From the NCBI GenBank assembly GCA_963799455.1, contig CAWCXF010000007.1:1426001-1490000 (forward strand): a DNA stretch of 64,000 nt. Reading direction: 5' to 3'. Positions 1-8,396 of this stretch are shown in pieces. This stretch comes from CAWCXF01 sp963799455. Lineage in GTDB: Bacteria; Pseudomonadota; Alphaproteobacteria; Rhodobacterales; Rhodobacteraceae. The translations under genes and the position numbers were made by a program. A model generated the notes under the pieces. That model was not told where the DNA came from and did no database searches. It saw only the letters and a program-made list of their open reading frames with translations. Position 1 is the first letter of the stretch; each line of letters opens with the position of its first letter.

Positions 1-1
1 C

Positions 2-30
2 TTGCAAGACGGCGCCCGACGCGGCATATC
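2..30 (+). promoter_or_regulatory. Candidate sigma70 promoter of the tRNA-His gene
   Basis: TTGCAA (2-7) and CATATC (25-30) are separated by 17 bases and end 10 bases before the tRNA start. The spacing is ideal, but both boxes deviate from consensus and the window begins here, so upstream context is missing. Confidence 0.4.
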
Positions 31-40
31 CGGCCCGCGT

Positions 41-117
41 GCCGCCTTAGCTCAGTTGGTCAGAGCGCTGGATTGTGGATCCAGAGGTCCCCTGTTCAAG
101 CCAGGGAGGCGGTACCA
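41..117 (+). tRNA. tRNA-His (anticodon GTG)
   Basis: A full cloverleaf can be drawn: acceptor arms GCCGCCT/AGGCGGT (closing G:U pair), anticodon stem CTGGA/TCCAG with loop TTGTGGA giving anticodon GTG at 75-77, T-arm with GTTCAAG, and an encoded CCA at 115-117. The discriminator base is A (114) and the base before position 1 is T, so the usual G-1:C73 pair of tRNA-His is absent. That loss is established for a large clade of Alphaproteobacteria and supports the taxonomic placement. Confidence 0.96.
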
Positions 118-222
118 TCCCACCCCCCGGCTCGCGCCGGGGCCCGTTGGGGGGCCCGTGGGAGGCCGCGCGCCGGCTCGCCCTTCGCGCCCCTTCCCCC
201 GGCCTCGGCCTCCTCCGCGTCG

Positions 223-1242
223 TCAGACGGCCGGTCCCGCCCTGCGCGGGGCGTTCGCCTGCGCGGTGGTGACGGCGATCATATGCATCACGTCGCGCGC
301 CGAGCAGCCGCGCGACAGGTCGTTGGCGGGCGCGGCGAGGCCCTGGAGGACGGGTCCGATCGCCGTCGCCCCGCCGATCCGCTGGGCGATCTTGTAGCCG
401 ATGTTCGCGGCGTCGAGGTTGGGGAAGATCAGCACGTTGGCCAACCCTTCGGTGCGCGAGCCCGGCGCCTTGGCGGCGGAGACCGCCGGCACGAAGGCCG
501 CGTCGAACTGCATCTCGCCGTCCACCGCGAGGCCGGGCCTGGCCGCGCGCACGCGCTCGGCGGCGGCGCGCACCGTGTCCACGCGGGAATGGGCCGCGCT
601 GCCCCCGGTGGAGAAGGAGAGCATCGCCACCCGCGGCTCCCCGCCCAGAAGGGCCGCGAAGCTGTCGGCCGAGGCGAGCGCGATCTCGGCCAGCTCCGCC
701 TCGTCGGGCGCCACCACGAGGCCGCCGTCGGCGAAGACGAGGCCGCCCTTGCGCAGGTGGTAGGGCTCGCAGAGCAGCATCAGGAAGAAGGACGAGACCG
801 TGCGCACCCCCTGCGCGCGGCCGACGATCTGCAGCGCCGCGCGCACCGTGTCGGCGGTGGTGTGGACCGCGCCGCCGATGGTGCCGTCGGCGTCGCCCAT
901 CCGCAGCGCCGTCGCCGCGAAGGTCAGCGGCGCGGCGATGGCCTCGGCCGCCTGCGCCTCGGTCATGCCCTTGCGGGCGCGCAGCGCGTGGAGCGCCTCG
1001 GCGTAGTCGGCCCGCCTGGGGTCGGTCGCGGGGTCGCGGATCTCGAAGCCGGAGGGCTCGCCGCCGGCGGCGCGCAGCGCCTCGGCCACCTCCCGCCGCG
1101 GCCCGACCAGCGAGACGTGGGCGAGGCCGTCGGAACGGGCGCGGACCGCGGCCTCGGCGATGCGCGGATCCCAGCCCTCGGAGAGCAGGATGCGGCGAGG
1201 GGCGGCGCGCGCGGCTGCCAGCAGGGCTTCGAGCGGTGCCAT
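223..1242 (-). CDS. pta: Phosphate acetyltransferase
   Basis: A 339-residue short-form phosphate acetyltransferase (acetyl phosphate + CoA to acetyl-CoA + phosphate). The C-terminal half carries the family signatures STGGSAAHSRVDTVR and NLDAANIGYKIAQRIGG, and GDADGTIGGAVHTT lies near residue 115. There is no N-terminal DRTGG/AAA extension as in long Pta proteins. It is the last gene of the minus-strand taurine operon, 20 bases after the cupin gene. In this setting it converts the acetyl phosphate released by Xsc into acetyl-CoA. Xsc-linked Pta proteins are known from Paracoccus and Rhodobacter. The ATG at 1242 begins a normal N-terminus (MAPLEALLAAARAAPRRILL). Confidence 0.93.
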   Translation of the reverse strand: MAPLEALLAAARAAPRRILLSEGWDPRIAEAAVRARSDGLAHVSLVGPRREVAEALRAAGGEPSGFEIRDPATDPRRADYAEALHALRARKGMTEAQAAEAIAAPLTFAATALRMGDADGTIGGAVHTTADTVRAALQIVGRAQGVRTVSSFFLMLLCEPYHLRKGGLVFADGGLVVAPDEAELAEIALASADSFAALLGGEPRVAMLSFSTGGSAAHSRVDTVRAAAERVRAARPGLAVDGEMQFDAAFVPAVSAAKAPGSRTEGLANVLIFPNLDAANIGYKIAQRIGGATAIGPVLQGLAAPANDLSRGCSARDVMHMIAVTTAQANAPRRAGPAV

Positions 1243-1262
1243 GGGGATGGCCTCCTCGCGGG

Positions 1263-1628
1263 TCAGCTTCCGGGGACGTGGCGGATGACGAAATGCTTCA
1301 CGGCGGTCTCCAGCACCTCCCAGTCCCCGCGGAAGCCCTCGGGGATCAGGAACGACGCGCCCGGGCCAAACTCCTGCGCCTCGCCCTCCTCGGGCACGAG
1401 GCGCACCCGGCCCGAGAGCAGGGTGCAGAACTCCTCGCGCCCCGTGAAGGCGCGCCAGCGGCCGGGCGTCGAGGTCCAGGTGCCCGCGACGAGGCGCCCG
1501 TCGGCGCTCTCGAAGCGGCCCTCGCCGACGTGATGCGGATCGCCTTCGACCACGCGGTCGGGCAGGTCGGCGAGCCGGCGCTCGCGCCGGTCGGCAGGCG
1601 GGGCAGGGAAATCGACGACGCGGGCCAT
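1263..1628 (-). CDS. Small cupin-domain protein (Cupin_3/DUF861-like)
   Basis: A 121-residue single-domain protein. Residues 40-110 read as a cupin barrel of the type found in ureidoglycine aminohydrolase-like proteins: GTWTSTPGRW, then EEFCTLLSGRVRLVPEEGE, then FGPGASFLIPEGFRGDWEV. The second motif ends in a hydrophobic core rather than histidines, so metal binding is doubtful. It starts 8 bases after tauZ and ends 20 bases before pta, so it is co-transcribed with the taurine genes. No reaction can be assigned; binding a small pathway intermediate or a regulatory role is inference. Cupins of this kind are scattered through amino-acid and amine catabolic operons. Confidence 0.8.
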   Translation of the reverse strand: MARVVDFPAPPADRRERRLADLPDRVVEGDPHHVGEGRFESADGRLVAGTWTSTPGRWRAFTGREEFCTLLSGRVRLVPEEGEAQEFGPGASFLIPEGFRGDWEVLETAVKHFVIRHVPGS

Positions 1629-1636
1629 GGCGCTCC

Positions 1637-2678
1637 TCAGGTTCCGAGCCAAGCGAGGCCCAGCAGGATGAAGCCGCCGATGAAGAGGGTCTCGGCGACG
1701 ATCAGCGCCGCGGCCTGGCCGCCGACCTCGAACATGGTCTTGAGCGAGGTCTTCATGCCGACGGCCGCGATCGCCGTCAGCAGCGCCCAGCGGCTGAGAT
1801 CCCCGAGCGCCGTGCCCACCACCGCGGGCACCAGGCCGATGGAGTTGAGCGCGGCCAGCAGGAGGAACATCAGCACGAAGAACGGCACGAGCGGCGGGCG
1901 CTTGCCCGCGGCCTCCGCGTCCGCACCCTGCATCGAGCGGACCCCGAGCGCGAAGACGAGGACCACCGGGGCCAGCATGGTGACGCGGATCAGCTTGACC
2001 AGCGTGGCGGTCTCGCCGACCTCCTCGGAGATCGAGAAGCCCGCGCCGACCACCTGGGCCACGTCGTGGATGGTGCCGCCGAGGAAGACGCCCGAGGCGG
2101 TCGCGTCGAGCCGGGCGATCCCGGCGATGATCGGATAGGCGATCATCGCCAGCGTGCTGAGCACGGTGACGGCCAGCACGGTGAAGATCAGGTCGCGCTC
2201 CGAGCGCTCGGTGCGCGGCAGCACGGCCGCGATGGCCATCGCGGCCGAGGCGCCGCAGATGGCGACCGAGCCCCCCGTGAGCAGCGCGAAGCGCCAGCCG
2301 CGCCCCAGGAACCGCGCGGCCAGCGAGCGCGAAGCCGATGGTGGCGATCACCCCCGTCACGACGAGCGCGATCAGCGCCGGCCCGAGCCCGATCAGCAGC
2401 TCGACCGAGATCCGCGCGCCGAGCAGCGCCACGCCGATCCGCAGCACGGTGCGCGAGGTGAAGGCGACGCCGGGCGCGCAGCGCCCCTCCTCGGCGAGGA
2501 AGTGGAACGCGATCCCGAGCAGCAGCGCCATCAGCATGGCGGGCGCGCCGTAGTGCTCGGAGAGGAACTGGGACGCGAGCGCCAGCAGCAGCGCCATCGC
2601 GAAGCCGGGGCCGACCCGCGAGGCGAAGCCGGGCGCCGCGCGCGCCGAGGCGCCGAGGGAGGCGAGCGAGGTCTGCAT
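1637..2678 (-). pseudogene. tauZ: YeiH/TauZ-type putative sulfate (sulfite) exporter, single-base frameshift
   Basis: Two minus-strand reading frames join into one YeiH-family membrane protein of about 346 residues. The first (from 2678) gives the N-terminal membrane helices up to VVTGVIATIGFALA. The second continues LAARFLGRGWRFALLTGGS and SGVFLGGTIHDVAQVVGAGF through to the stop at 1637. The frame changes near 2324, where one extra base (or two missing) breaks an otherwise uninterrupted family match. In Rhodobacter/Paracoccus taurine loci the equivalent gene (tauZ) is proposed to export the sulfur product of Xsc. Because only one base is involved and both halves are well conserved, a sequencing or assembly error is as likely as a real lesion. 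Confidence 0.85.
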
Positions 2679-2732
2679 GATGCCTCCCGTCGGCTGGGTG
2701 GGGGGCGCGGCGCCGCGGGCCGGCCCGAGGGG

Positions 2733-4514
2733 TCAGGCCGCCCGCTGGGGCCGCATGTCGGCGGGGTCGATGCCCGCGACCTGCACCGGCTTTCTCATCG
2801 CGTCGCGGCGGAAGGGCTCGCCCAGCTCCTGGTTCAGCACCAGCTCCACGAAGGTGGTCACGCCGTCCTCCATCTGCTCGCGCACGGCCGCGCGCAGCCC
2901 CTCGGTCAGCTCGTCCATGGTCGTGACCTGCACGCCCTTGAGCCCGCAGCCCTCGGCCACCTTGGCGTAGTTGACGCCGAGGTTGAGCTCGGTGCCGACG
3001 AAGTTGTCGTCGAACCACAGCGTCGTGTTCCGCTTCTCCGCGCCCCACTGGTAGTTGCGGAAGATCACCATGGTGATGGCGGGCCAGTCGCCCCGCCCGC
3101 AGGCCGTCATCTCGTTCATCGAGATGCCGAAGGCGCCGTCGCCCGCGAAGCCGATCACGGGGGTGTCGGGGCAGCCGATCTTGGCGCCCAGGATCGCCGG
3201 CAGCCCGTAGCCGCAGGGGCCGAAGAGGCCCGGCGCGAGGTATTTTCGCCCCGCCTCGAAGCTCGGATAGGCGTTGCCGATGGCGCAGTTGTTGCCGATG
3301 TCGGTCGAGATGATGGCGCCCTCGGGCATCGCCGCCATGATCGCGCGCCAGGCCTGGCGCGGGCTCATGCGGTCGGGCTCGCGGTCCCGCGCGCGCTCGT
3401 TCCAGGTCACGCCCTCGTCGGTGTCCTCCTCGTGGTCCATCGAGGAGAGCTCCTGCGCCCAGCGCGACCTGGTCTGGGCGATCAGGTCGCGGCGGGCCTC
3501 GCGGCCCTCGTCGCCCGCGCCGTCCGACAGCTTGGCGAGGAGCTGCTCGGCGACGAGCTTGGCGTCGCCCTGGATCGCCACGTCCACCTTCTTGGTCAGC
3601 CCGATGCGGTCCGAGTTGATGTCCACCTGGATGACCTTGGCGCCCTTCGGCCAGTAGTCGATGCCGTAGCCCGGCAGCGTCGAGAACGGGTTGAGCCGGT
3701 TGCCGAGCGCGAGCACCACGTCGGCGCGGGCGATCAGCTCCATCGCCGCCTTCGAGCCGTTGTAGCCCAAGGGGCCGACGGCGAGCGGGTGGCTCCCCGG
3801 GAAGGCGTCGTTGTGCTGGTAGTTGCACGCGACCGGGGCGTCGAGCGCCTCGGCGAGCGCGCGGCTGGCGTCGATCGCGCCCGAGAGCACCACGCCCGCG
3901 CCGTTGAGGATGACGGGGAACCTCGCGCCCGACAGCAGCTCCGCGGCGCGCGCGACGGCCTCCTCGCCGCCCGAGGGGCGCTCGAGCCGGATGATCTGGG
4001 GCAGCTCGATGTCGATCACCTGGGTCCAGTAGTCGCGCGGCACGTTGATCTGCGCGGGCGCCGAGCCGCGCCAGGCCTTCTCGATCACGCGGTTGAGCAC
4101 CTCGGCCATGCGCGAGGGGTCGCGCACTTCCTCCTGGTAGCACACCATGTCCTCGAAGAGCGCCATCTGCTCGATCTCCTGGAAGCCGCCCTGGCCGATC
4201 GACTTGTTGGCGGCCTGGGGCGTCACCAGCAGCATCGGCGTGTGGTTCCAGTAGGCGGTCTTGATGGGCGTGACGAAGTTGGTGATGCCGGGGCCGTTCT
4301 GGGCGATCGCCATCGCCATCTTGCCGGTCGCCCGCGTGTAGCCGTCGGCGATCATGCCGGCGGTGCATTCGTGCGCGCAGTCCCAGAAGGTGATCCCGGC
4401 CCGCGGGAAGAGGTCCGAGATCGGCATCATCGCCGAGCCGATGATCCCGAAGGCGTTGTCGATCCCGTGCATCTGGAGCACCTTCACGAAGGCCTCCTCG
4501 GTCGTCATCCTCAT
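2733..4514 (-). CDS. xsc: Sulfoacetaldehyde acetyltransferase
   Basis: A 593-residue thiamine-diphosphate enzyme of normal Xsc length. It converts sulfoacetaldehyde and phosphate into acetyl phosphate and sulfite. The N-terminal PYR domain starts MRMTTEEAFVKVLQMHGIDN and contains AHECTAGMIADGYTRATGK. NVPRDYWTQVIDIELPQI precedes the central domain. The C-terminal PP domain has the ThDP/Mg motif GDGAFGISMNEMTACGRGDW near residues 455-475, followed by FRNYQWGAEKRN. The start at 4514 has GGAG seven bases upstream. It lies between the dehydrogenase and exporter genes, and Pta in the same operon uses its product. The tpa/ald alternatives are not in the window. Confidence 0.97.
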   Translation of the reverse strand: MRMTTEEAFVKVLQMHGIDNAFGIIGSAMMPISDLFPRAGITFWDCAHECTAGMIADGYTRATGKMAMAIAQNGPGITNFVTPIKTAYWNHTPMLLVTPQAANKSIGQGGFQEIEQMALFEDMVCYQEEVRDPSRMAEVLNRVIEKAWRGSAPAQINVPRDYWTQVIDIELPQIIRLERPSGGEEAVARAAELLSGARFPVILNGAGVVLSGAIDASRALAEALDAPVACNYQHNDAFPGSHPLAVGPLGYNGSKAAMELIARADVVLALGNRLNPFSTLPGYGIDYWPKGAKVIQVDINSDRIGLTKKVDVAIQGDAKLVAEQLLAKLSDGAGDEGREARRDLIAQTRSRWAQELSSMDHEEDTDEGVTWNERARDREPDRMSPRQAWRAIMAAMPEGAIISTDIGNNCAIGNAYPSFEAGRKYLAPGLFGPCGYGLPAILGAKIGCPDTPVIGFAGDGAFGISMNEMTACGRGDWPAITMVIFRNYQWGAEKRNTTLWFDDNFVGTELNLGVNYAKVAEGCGLKGVQVTTMDELTEGLRAAVREQMEDGVTTFVELVLNQELGEPFRRDAMRKPVQVAGIDPADMRPQRAA

Positions 4515-4560
4515 GGTCGTCTCCTTCTCGTGTGACGAGGGCGTGCGGGGGAGCCGCGCC

Positions 4561-6054
4561 TCAGAGCTTCTCGTCGCGCAGCCAGTACCAGCGGTAGAGG
4601 ACGCGCTGGCCGATGCGCCGGAACGGGGTCAGCGGGCCGTGGCCCGGCAGCTCGCCCCTGAAGATCGGCAGGTCGGGCAGGGGCTGGCCCGCCACGAGCT
4701 GGGCCATGCGACGGCCGGCCTGGGCCGAGTACATCACCCCGTTGCCGCCGTAGCCCATGGCGTATGCGATCGTGTCCTCGGGGTCGGGCCGCACGATGCG
4801 GGGCATCATGTCGTGGCTCACATCGACCCAGCCCCACCAGCTGTAGTCGAGCGCGATGCCCTTCAGCGCGGGGAACTTGCGCGCCATCCCTTCGAGCAGC
4901 ATCGCCAGGTGCCTGGGGTTCGAGGCGTCGCGCCCCGTCACCGCGCTGCGCGAGCCGATCTGGAGCCGCCCGTCGGGCAGCAGCCGGTAGTAGTGGCGCA
5001 GCGTGCGCGTGTCGGTGAGCGGCGAGTGGGTGCGGATGTTCACCGCCGCGCGCTCCCCTTGGGTCAGCACGCGGGTGACGACCGAGTTCGACAGGATCGG
5101 CATCAGCCGGTGGCGCGTGCGCGGGTGGAGCTTCGGCGAGGTGTAGGCGGCGGTGGCGACCGCCACGTGGCGCGCGCGCACCGTGCCGCCGGGGGTGGTG
5201 AGGTGATGCACCCCGTTCACGGTGCGCCACCGCGTCACCGGCGAGGCGGTGTGGACGCGCGCGCCCGCCTTGCGCGCGAGCCGCAGGTAGCCGAAGGCGA
5301 GCTTGGCCGCGTGGATGCAGGTGCCGTCGGGCTCCCACATCGCGCCGTGCCCCTCCCGGTCGGCGACGTGCTCGGCCAGCAGCTCGTCGCGCGCGATCAT
5401 GCGGGCGGGGTAGTCGAACCTCTCGTTGAGGAGCGCGACCTCCTTCTCGAGCCCCGGCAGCACCTTGGCACGGTGGGCGATGTAGTAGTGCCCGCCGGGC
5501 TGGGGCTCGGCGTCCATCTCGGGCTCGGCCAGCAGGCGCTCGAAGAGGCGGAAGCCGTCGGTGACCTCGCGGTGCATGGCGCGCGCGGTCTCGAGCCCCC
5601 AGCGCGCGATCCATTGCGAGCGCTTGAGGCGCCCCGCCGAGAGCTGCCCCTGGCCGCCGTTCCTCGTCGAGCAGCCCCAGGCGACGCCGTTGGCCTCCAG
5701 CACGGTGGCCTCGATGCCGTGCTCGCGCGCGAGGTGGAGCGCGCAGGACAGCCCCGTGTAGCCCGAGCCGATCACCGCGACCTCGGTGTCGATGTCGCCC
5801 GCGACCGGGCCGTCGTCCTCGGGGACGGGGCCGCAGGTGCCCATCCAGTAGGTCGGCGCATGGGCGCGGCCGTGGCCGGGCGAGGCGTCGGTCACGGGAT
5901 CGTAGCCGGGGTCGTAGTCGTCGCGCGGCAGGCCGCGCATCCGCACGTCGCCGCTCGCGCCGCCGTTCGCGCCGCCGTTCGCGCCGCCGTTCGCGCCGCC
6001 GTTCGCGCCGCCGTTCGCGCCGCCGTCCGCCCCGAAGGGCCTGTCGCCTGTCAT
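4561..6054 (-). CDS. tauY: FAD-dependent oxidoreductase, predicted taurine dehydrogenase large subunit
   Basis: A 497-residue DAO-family flavoprotein. The dinucleotide-binding motif VAVIGSGYTGLSCALHLA lies at residues 92-109, and STRNGGQGQLSAGRL and AYAMGYGGNGVMYSAQAGR follow in the family positions. TauXY of Rhodobacter sphaeroides oxidatively deaminates taurine to sulfoacetaldehyde; position directly before xsc and after a small partner protein supports that role. The sequence alone shows only an amine/amino-acid oxidase fold, so substrate is inferred. The start (ATG at 6054) makes an unusually long leader of about 85 residues that includes a Gly-Gly-Ala-Asn tandem repeat (residues 11-34) before the flavin domain. 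Confidence 0.82.
   Translation of the reverse strand: MTGDRPFGADGGANGGANGGANGGANGGANGGASGDVRMRGLPRDDYDPGYDPVTDASPGHGRAHAPTYWMGTCGPVPEDDGPVAGDIDTEVAVIGSGYTGLSCALHLAREHGIEATVLEANGVAWGCSTRNGGQGQLSAGRLKRSQWIARWGLETARAMHREVTDGFRLFERLLAEPEMDAEPQPGGHYYIAHRAKVLPGLEKEVALLNERFDYPARMIARDELLAEHVADREGHGAMWEPDGTCIHAAKLAFGYLRLARKAGARVHTASPVTRWRTVNGVHHLTTPGGTVRARHVAVATAAYTSPKLHPRTRHRLMPILSNSVVTRVLTQGERAAVNIRTHSPLTDTRTLRHYYRLLPDGRLQIGSRSAVTGRDASNPRHLAMLLEGMARKFPALKGIALDYSWWGWVDVSHDMMPRIVRPDPEDTIAYAMGYGGNGVMYSAQAGRRMAQLVAGQPLPDLPIFRGELPGHGPLTPFRRIGQRVLYRWYWLRDEKL
5951..6034. repeat. tauY: 12-bp in-frame tandem repeat in the 5' end of tauY
   Basis: Five perfect copies of CCGTTCGCGCCG (5963-6022) are flanked by one degenerate copy on each side. 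On the coding strand each unit encodes Gly-Gly-Ala-Asn, so changes in copy number keep the frame. It lies ahead of the flavin-binding core and so probably forms a flexible leader. Confidence 0.93.
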
Positions 6055-6083
6055 CGAAGCCTCCCTCGGCCGCGGGCGGCGGC

Positions 6084-6482
6084 TCAGGCCGCGAAGGGCG
6101 GGCGCTGCTTGCGCAGGGCCTGCTTCACGACGAGCCGCCCGTCGCGGATGGTGAAGAGGTCGGCGCCCTCGGCCTCGGTTCTCATGCCCTGCGCGTCGGT
6201 GCCCGAGAAGGTCCACTCCGACACCGCGCGGTCGCCGTGGACGAAGTGGCCGCGGTGGTCCCAATGCGCGTCGGGCATCGCCGTCCAGACGCCCTCGAAG
6301 GCGGCCGCGACGGCCTCGCGGCCCTCGACCCTGGTTCCGAAGGCGTGCTCGCCCGCCACCGTGTAGAACACGGCGTCGTCGGCGAAGTGGCGCATCACCC
6401 CCTCGATGTCGTGGCGGTTGAAGGCGTCGAAGGTGTCGGCGAGGTCCTGGGCGGTCAGGGAACGGGCGATGGTGTCGCTCAC
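6084..6482 (-). CDS. tauX: SnoaL/NTF2-like small protein, predicted taurine dehydrogenase small subunit
   Basis: A 132-residue protein with the NTF2/SnoaL pattern: an N-terminal helix with DTFDAFNRHDIEGVMRHFADD, then VEGREAVAAAFEGVW, a tryptophan-rich beta segment HWDHRGHFVHGDRAVSEW and a closing strand DLFTIRDGRLV. It sits 29 bases before tauY in the same operon. The tauX position in Rhodobacter taurine clusters, a small protein next to the flavoprotein, fits, so I name it tauX by context. An SnoaL fold can also be a stand-alone isomerase or binding protein. Copurification with TauY would settle it. Confidence 0.65.
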   Translation of the reverse strand: MSDTIARSLTAQDLADTFDAFNRHDIEGVMRHFADDAVFYTVAGEHAFGTRVEGREAVAAAFEGVWTAMPDAHWDHRGHFVHGDRAVSEWTFSGTDAQGMRTEAEGADLFTIRDGRLVVKQALRKQRPPFAA

Positions 6483-6524
6483 GGCGGCGTCTCCTCGGGC
6501 GGGACTGGGTTCGGCGCTGGGGCG

Positions 6525-7031
6525 TCAGCGCGGGCTCGTGCCCGGGTCGCGGTAGGGCACGACGAGGGTGGGGATGTCCGAGCGGCGCAGCACGCGCTTG
6601 GCGACCGAGCCGAGGAAGGTCTGGGTGAGCCCGTGGTTGTGCGCGCCCAGCACGATCAGGTCGCAGCCGAGCTCGCGCGAGCGGCGCAGGATGGTCTCGG
6701 CCGGGTAGCCCTCGACCACCTCGACCGCCTCGACCTGCTCGCGGACCCCCGCCTCGCTCTCCTCGACCCGGCTCCAGAAGCGCTCCTGGCGCTCGGCGAG
6801 CACCTGCTCGACCATCTGGCGGCGGCGCCTGAGCGCGTCCTCGCGCCCGCGCTCGCTCAGCATGAACAGCTCCAGCGTGACGCGCGCGTCGTCGCTCAAC
6901 GGCTCGTGGACGTGCAGCACGTGGACCCGCGCGCCGGTGGCGCGCGCGAGGCCCACGGCGTGCAGCCCCGCCTGGGTCGAGTTCTCGCTGAGGTCGGTGG
7001 CGAACAGCATCCGCGAGACGGTGGGTGGCAT
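6525..7031 (-). CDS. Universal stress protein (UspA family)
   Basis: A 168-residue single UspA domain. The N-terminal strand is RMLFATDLSENSTQAGLHAV; the nucleotide-binding stretch GAHNHGLTQTFLGSVAKRVL lies at residues 129-148, close to the ATP-type G-2x-G-9x-G(S/T) pattern; and IPTLVVPYR closes the sheet. The ATG at 7031 lies 11 bases after tauM, so the gene belongs to the operon. UspA genes are recurrent members of taurine/Xsc clusters in Rhodobacterales, where their task is not established; some TRAP systems also carry UspA partners that may modulate transport. That regulatory role is an inference here. Confidence 0.88.
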   Translation of the reverse strand: MPPTVSRMLFATDLSENSTQAGLHAVGLARATGARVHVLHVHEPLSDDARVTLELFMLSERGREDALRRRRQMVEQVLAERQERFWSRVEESEAGVREQVEAVEVVEGYPAETILRRSRELGCDLIVLGAHNHGLTQTFLGSVAKRVLRRSDIPTLVVPYRDPGTSPR

Positions 7032-7042
7032 GGGCGCGCCCC

Positions 7043-8383
7043 TCAGTAGCCGAACATGCGCGGCAGCCAGAGCGAGAGCTGCGGGAAGAACGCGATGACG
7101 AAGATGGCTGCGGTGTTGACGGCCGCGAAGGGCAGGGCGCGGATCGAGATGTTCTCGATCGAGATGTTGGAGATGCCCGAGGCGATGAAGAGGTTCTCGC
7201 CCAGCGGCGGCGTCTGGAAGCCGATCCCGAGCGTGCAGACCATCACGACGCCGAAATGGATCGGGTCGATGCCGACCGAGTAGGCGACGGGCAGCATCAC
7301 CGGCACCAGGATCAAGATGGTGGCCAGCGTCTCCATGAACATGCCGACGAAGAGGAGGAACGCGATGATCAGCGTCCAGATGAGGTAGATGTTGGTGGTC
7401 CAGGCCAGCATCGCGTCGGCGATGAGCGCGGGGATCTGGTTCTCCACCAGGAGCCGGCCGAAGACGGTCGCGGTGAAGAGGATCAGCAGCACCCGTCCGG
7501 TGAGCCAGGTGGTGGTCTCGAGCGAGCGGTTGAGCGAGGCCCAGCTCAGCTCGCGGTAGATCACCGCGCCGACGAAGAGGGTGTAGAAGATCGCCACGAT
7601 GGCGGCCTCGGTCGGCGTGAAGAAGCCCGTGTAGATGCCGCCCAGGATCACCACCGGCGCCAGCAGGGACCAGAAGCCCCGGTAGAGCTCGTGCCCGATG
7701 TGGCCCAGCGACCAGCCCTCGGCGGTGCCGGTGTAGCCGCGCCGCTTGCACAGGACGAAGTTCATGACGAGGAGCGAGCCTGCGATGATGAAGGCCGGGA
7801 CGAAGCCCGCGATGAACAGCGCCGAGATCGAGACCGACTGGAACTGGCCGAACTTCGCCACCGCCTCGGCGGGCGGCGCCATGCCGAGCGCCGAGATGCC
7901 GAAGATGACCATCGGGATCGAGGGCGGGATGACGATGCCGAGGCCCCCCGCCGAGGCGGTGACGGCCGAGGCGAATCCGCGATCGTAGCCGCGCTCGATC
8001 ATGGCGGGGATCATCAGCATGCCGACGGCCGCGGTGGTGGCGGGCCCCGAGCCCGAGATCGCGCCGAAGAAGAGGCAGGCCATGACGGTGGCCGCCGAGA
8101 TGCCGCCCGTGAAGGGCCCGGCGAGGCTCTCGGCGACGTTGATGAGGCGCCCCGAGATGCCCGCGGCCTCCATCAGGGCGCCCGCCAGGATGAAGGCGGG
8201 CAGCGCCATCAGCGGGAAGGAGCCCACCGAGGTGAAGGCGATCTGCACGAACTTGAGCGGGTTGTCGCCCAGCACGAGGAAGGAGGCCATCGAGGCCACG
8301 CCGAGCGCCACGGTGATCGGCGCGCCGATCAGCAGCAGCACCAGGAACGAGCCGAACAGGACGGAGACGATCTCGGTTTCCAT
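7043..8383 (-). CDS. tauM: TRAP transporter large permease, taurine-type (DctM family)
   Basis: A 446-residue, very hydrophobic DctM-family protein with about 12 membrane segments. Signatures include FGAISGSGPATTAAVG, IPPSIPMVIFGI and the closing TPPLGENLFIASGISN. It is the ion-coupled large membrane subunit of a tripartite ATP-independent periplasmic transporter and works with the small permease (13 bases upstream) and the periplasmic binding protein. Being first in the operon with the Xsc pathway points to taurine, or another C2 sulfonate, as substrate. TRAP-type TauKLM uptake of taurine is known in Rhodobacterales. Confidence 0.92.
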   Translation of the reverse strand: METEIVSVLFGSFLVLLLIGAPITVALGVASMASFLVLGDNPLKFVQIAFTSVGSFPLMALPAFILAGALMEAAGISGRLINVAESLAGPFTGGISAATVMACLFFGAISGSGPATTAAVGMLMIPAMIERGYDRGFASAVTASAGGLGIVIPPSIPMVIFGISALGMAPPAEAVAKFGQFQSVSISALFIAGFVPAFIIAGSLLVMNFVLCKRRGYTGTAEGWSLGHIGHELYRGFWSLLAPVVILGGIYTGFFTPTEAAIVAIFYTLFVGAVIYRELSWASLNRSLETTTWLTGRVLLILFTATVFGRLLVENQIPALIADAMLAWTTNIYLIWTLIIAFLLFVGMFMETLATILILVPVMLPVAYSVGIDPIHFGVVMVCTLGIGFQTPPLGENLFIASGISNISIENISIRALPFAAVNTAAIFVIAFFPQLSLWLPRMFGY

Positions 8384-8396
8384 GGGGTCGCGCTCC

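Noticed and set aside
125..142. Hairpin CCCCGGC-TCGC-GCCGGGG after tRNA-His as a terminator
   Set aside because: The stem is good but there is no T-tract after it, and GC-rich hairpins are frequent here by chance; not listed as a feature.
2154..4535. Very long plus-strand ORF opposite xsc
   Set aside because: Long antisense frames are common at this GC content. Its composition is His/Arg/Gly-rich with no domain, and the minus strand holds a perfect Xsc.
4354..6366. 670-codon plus-strand ORF opposite tauY, with an Ala-Ala-Val-Arg repeat
   Set aside because: It is a shadow frame; its repeat is only the antisense reading of the 12-bp array in tauY.
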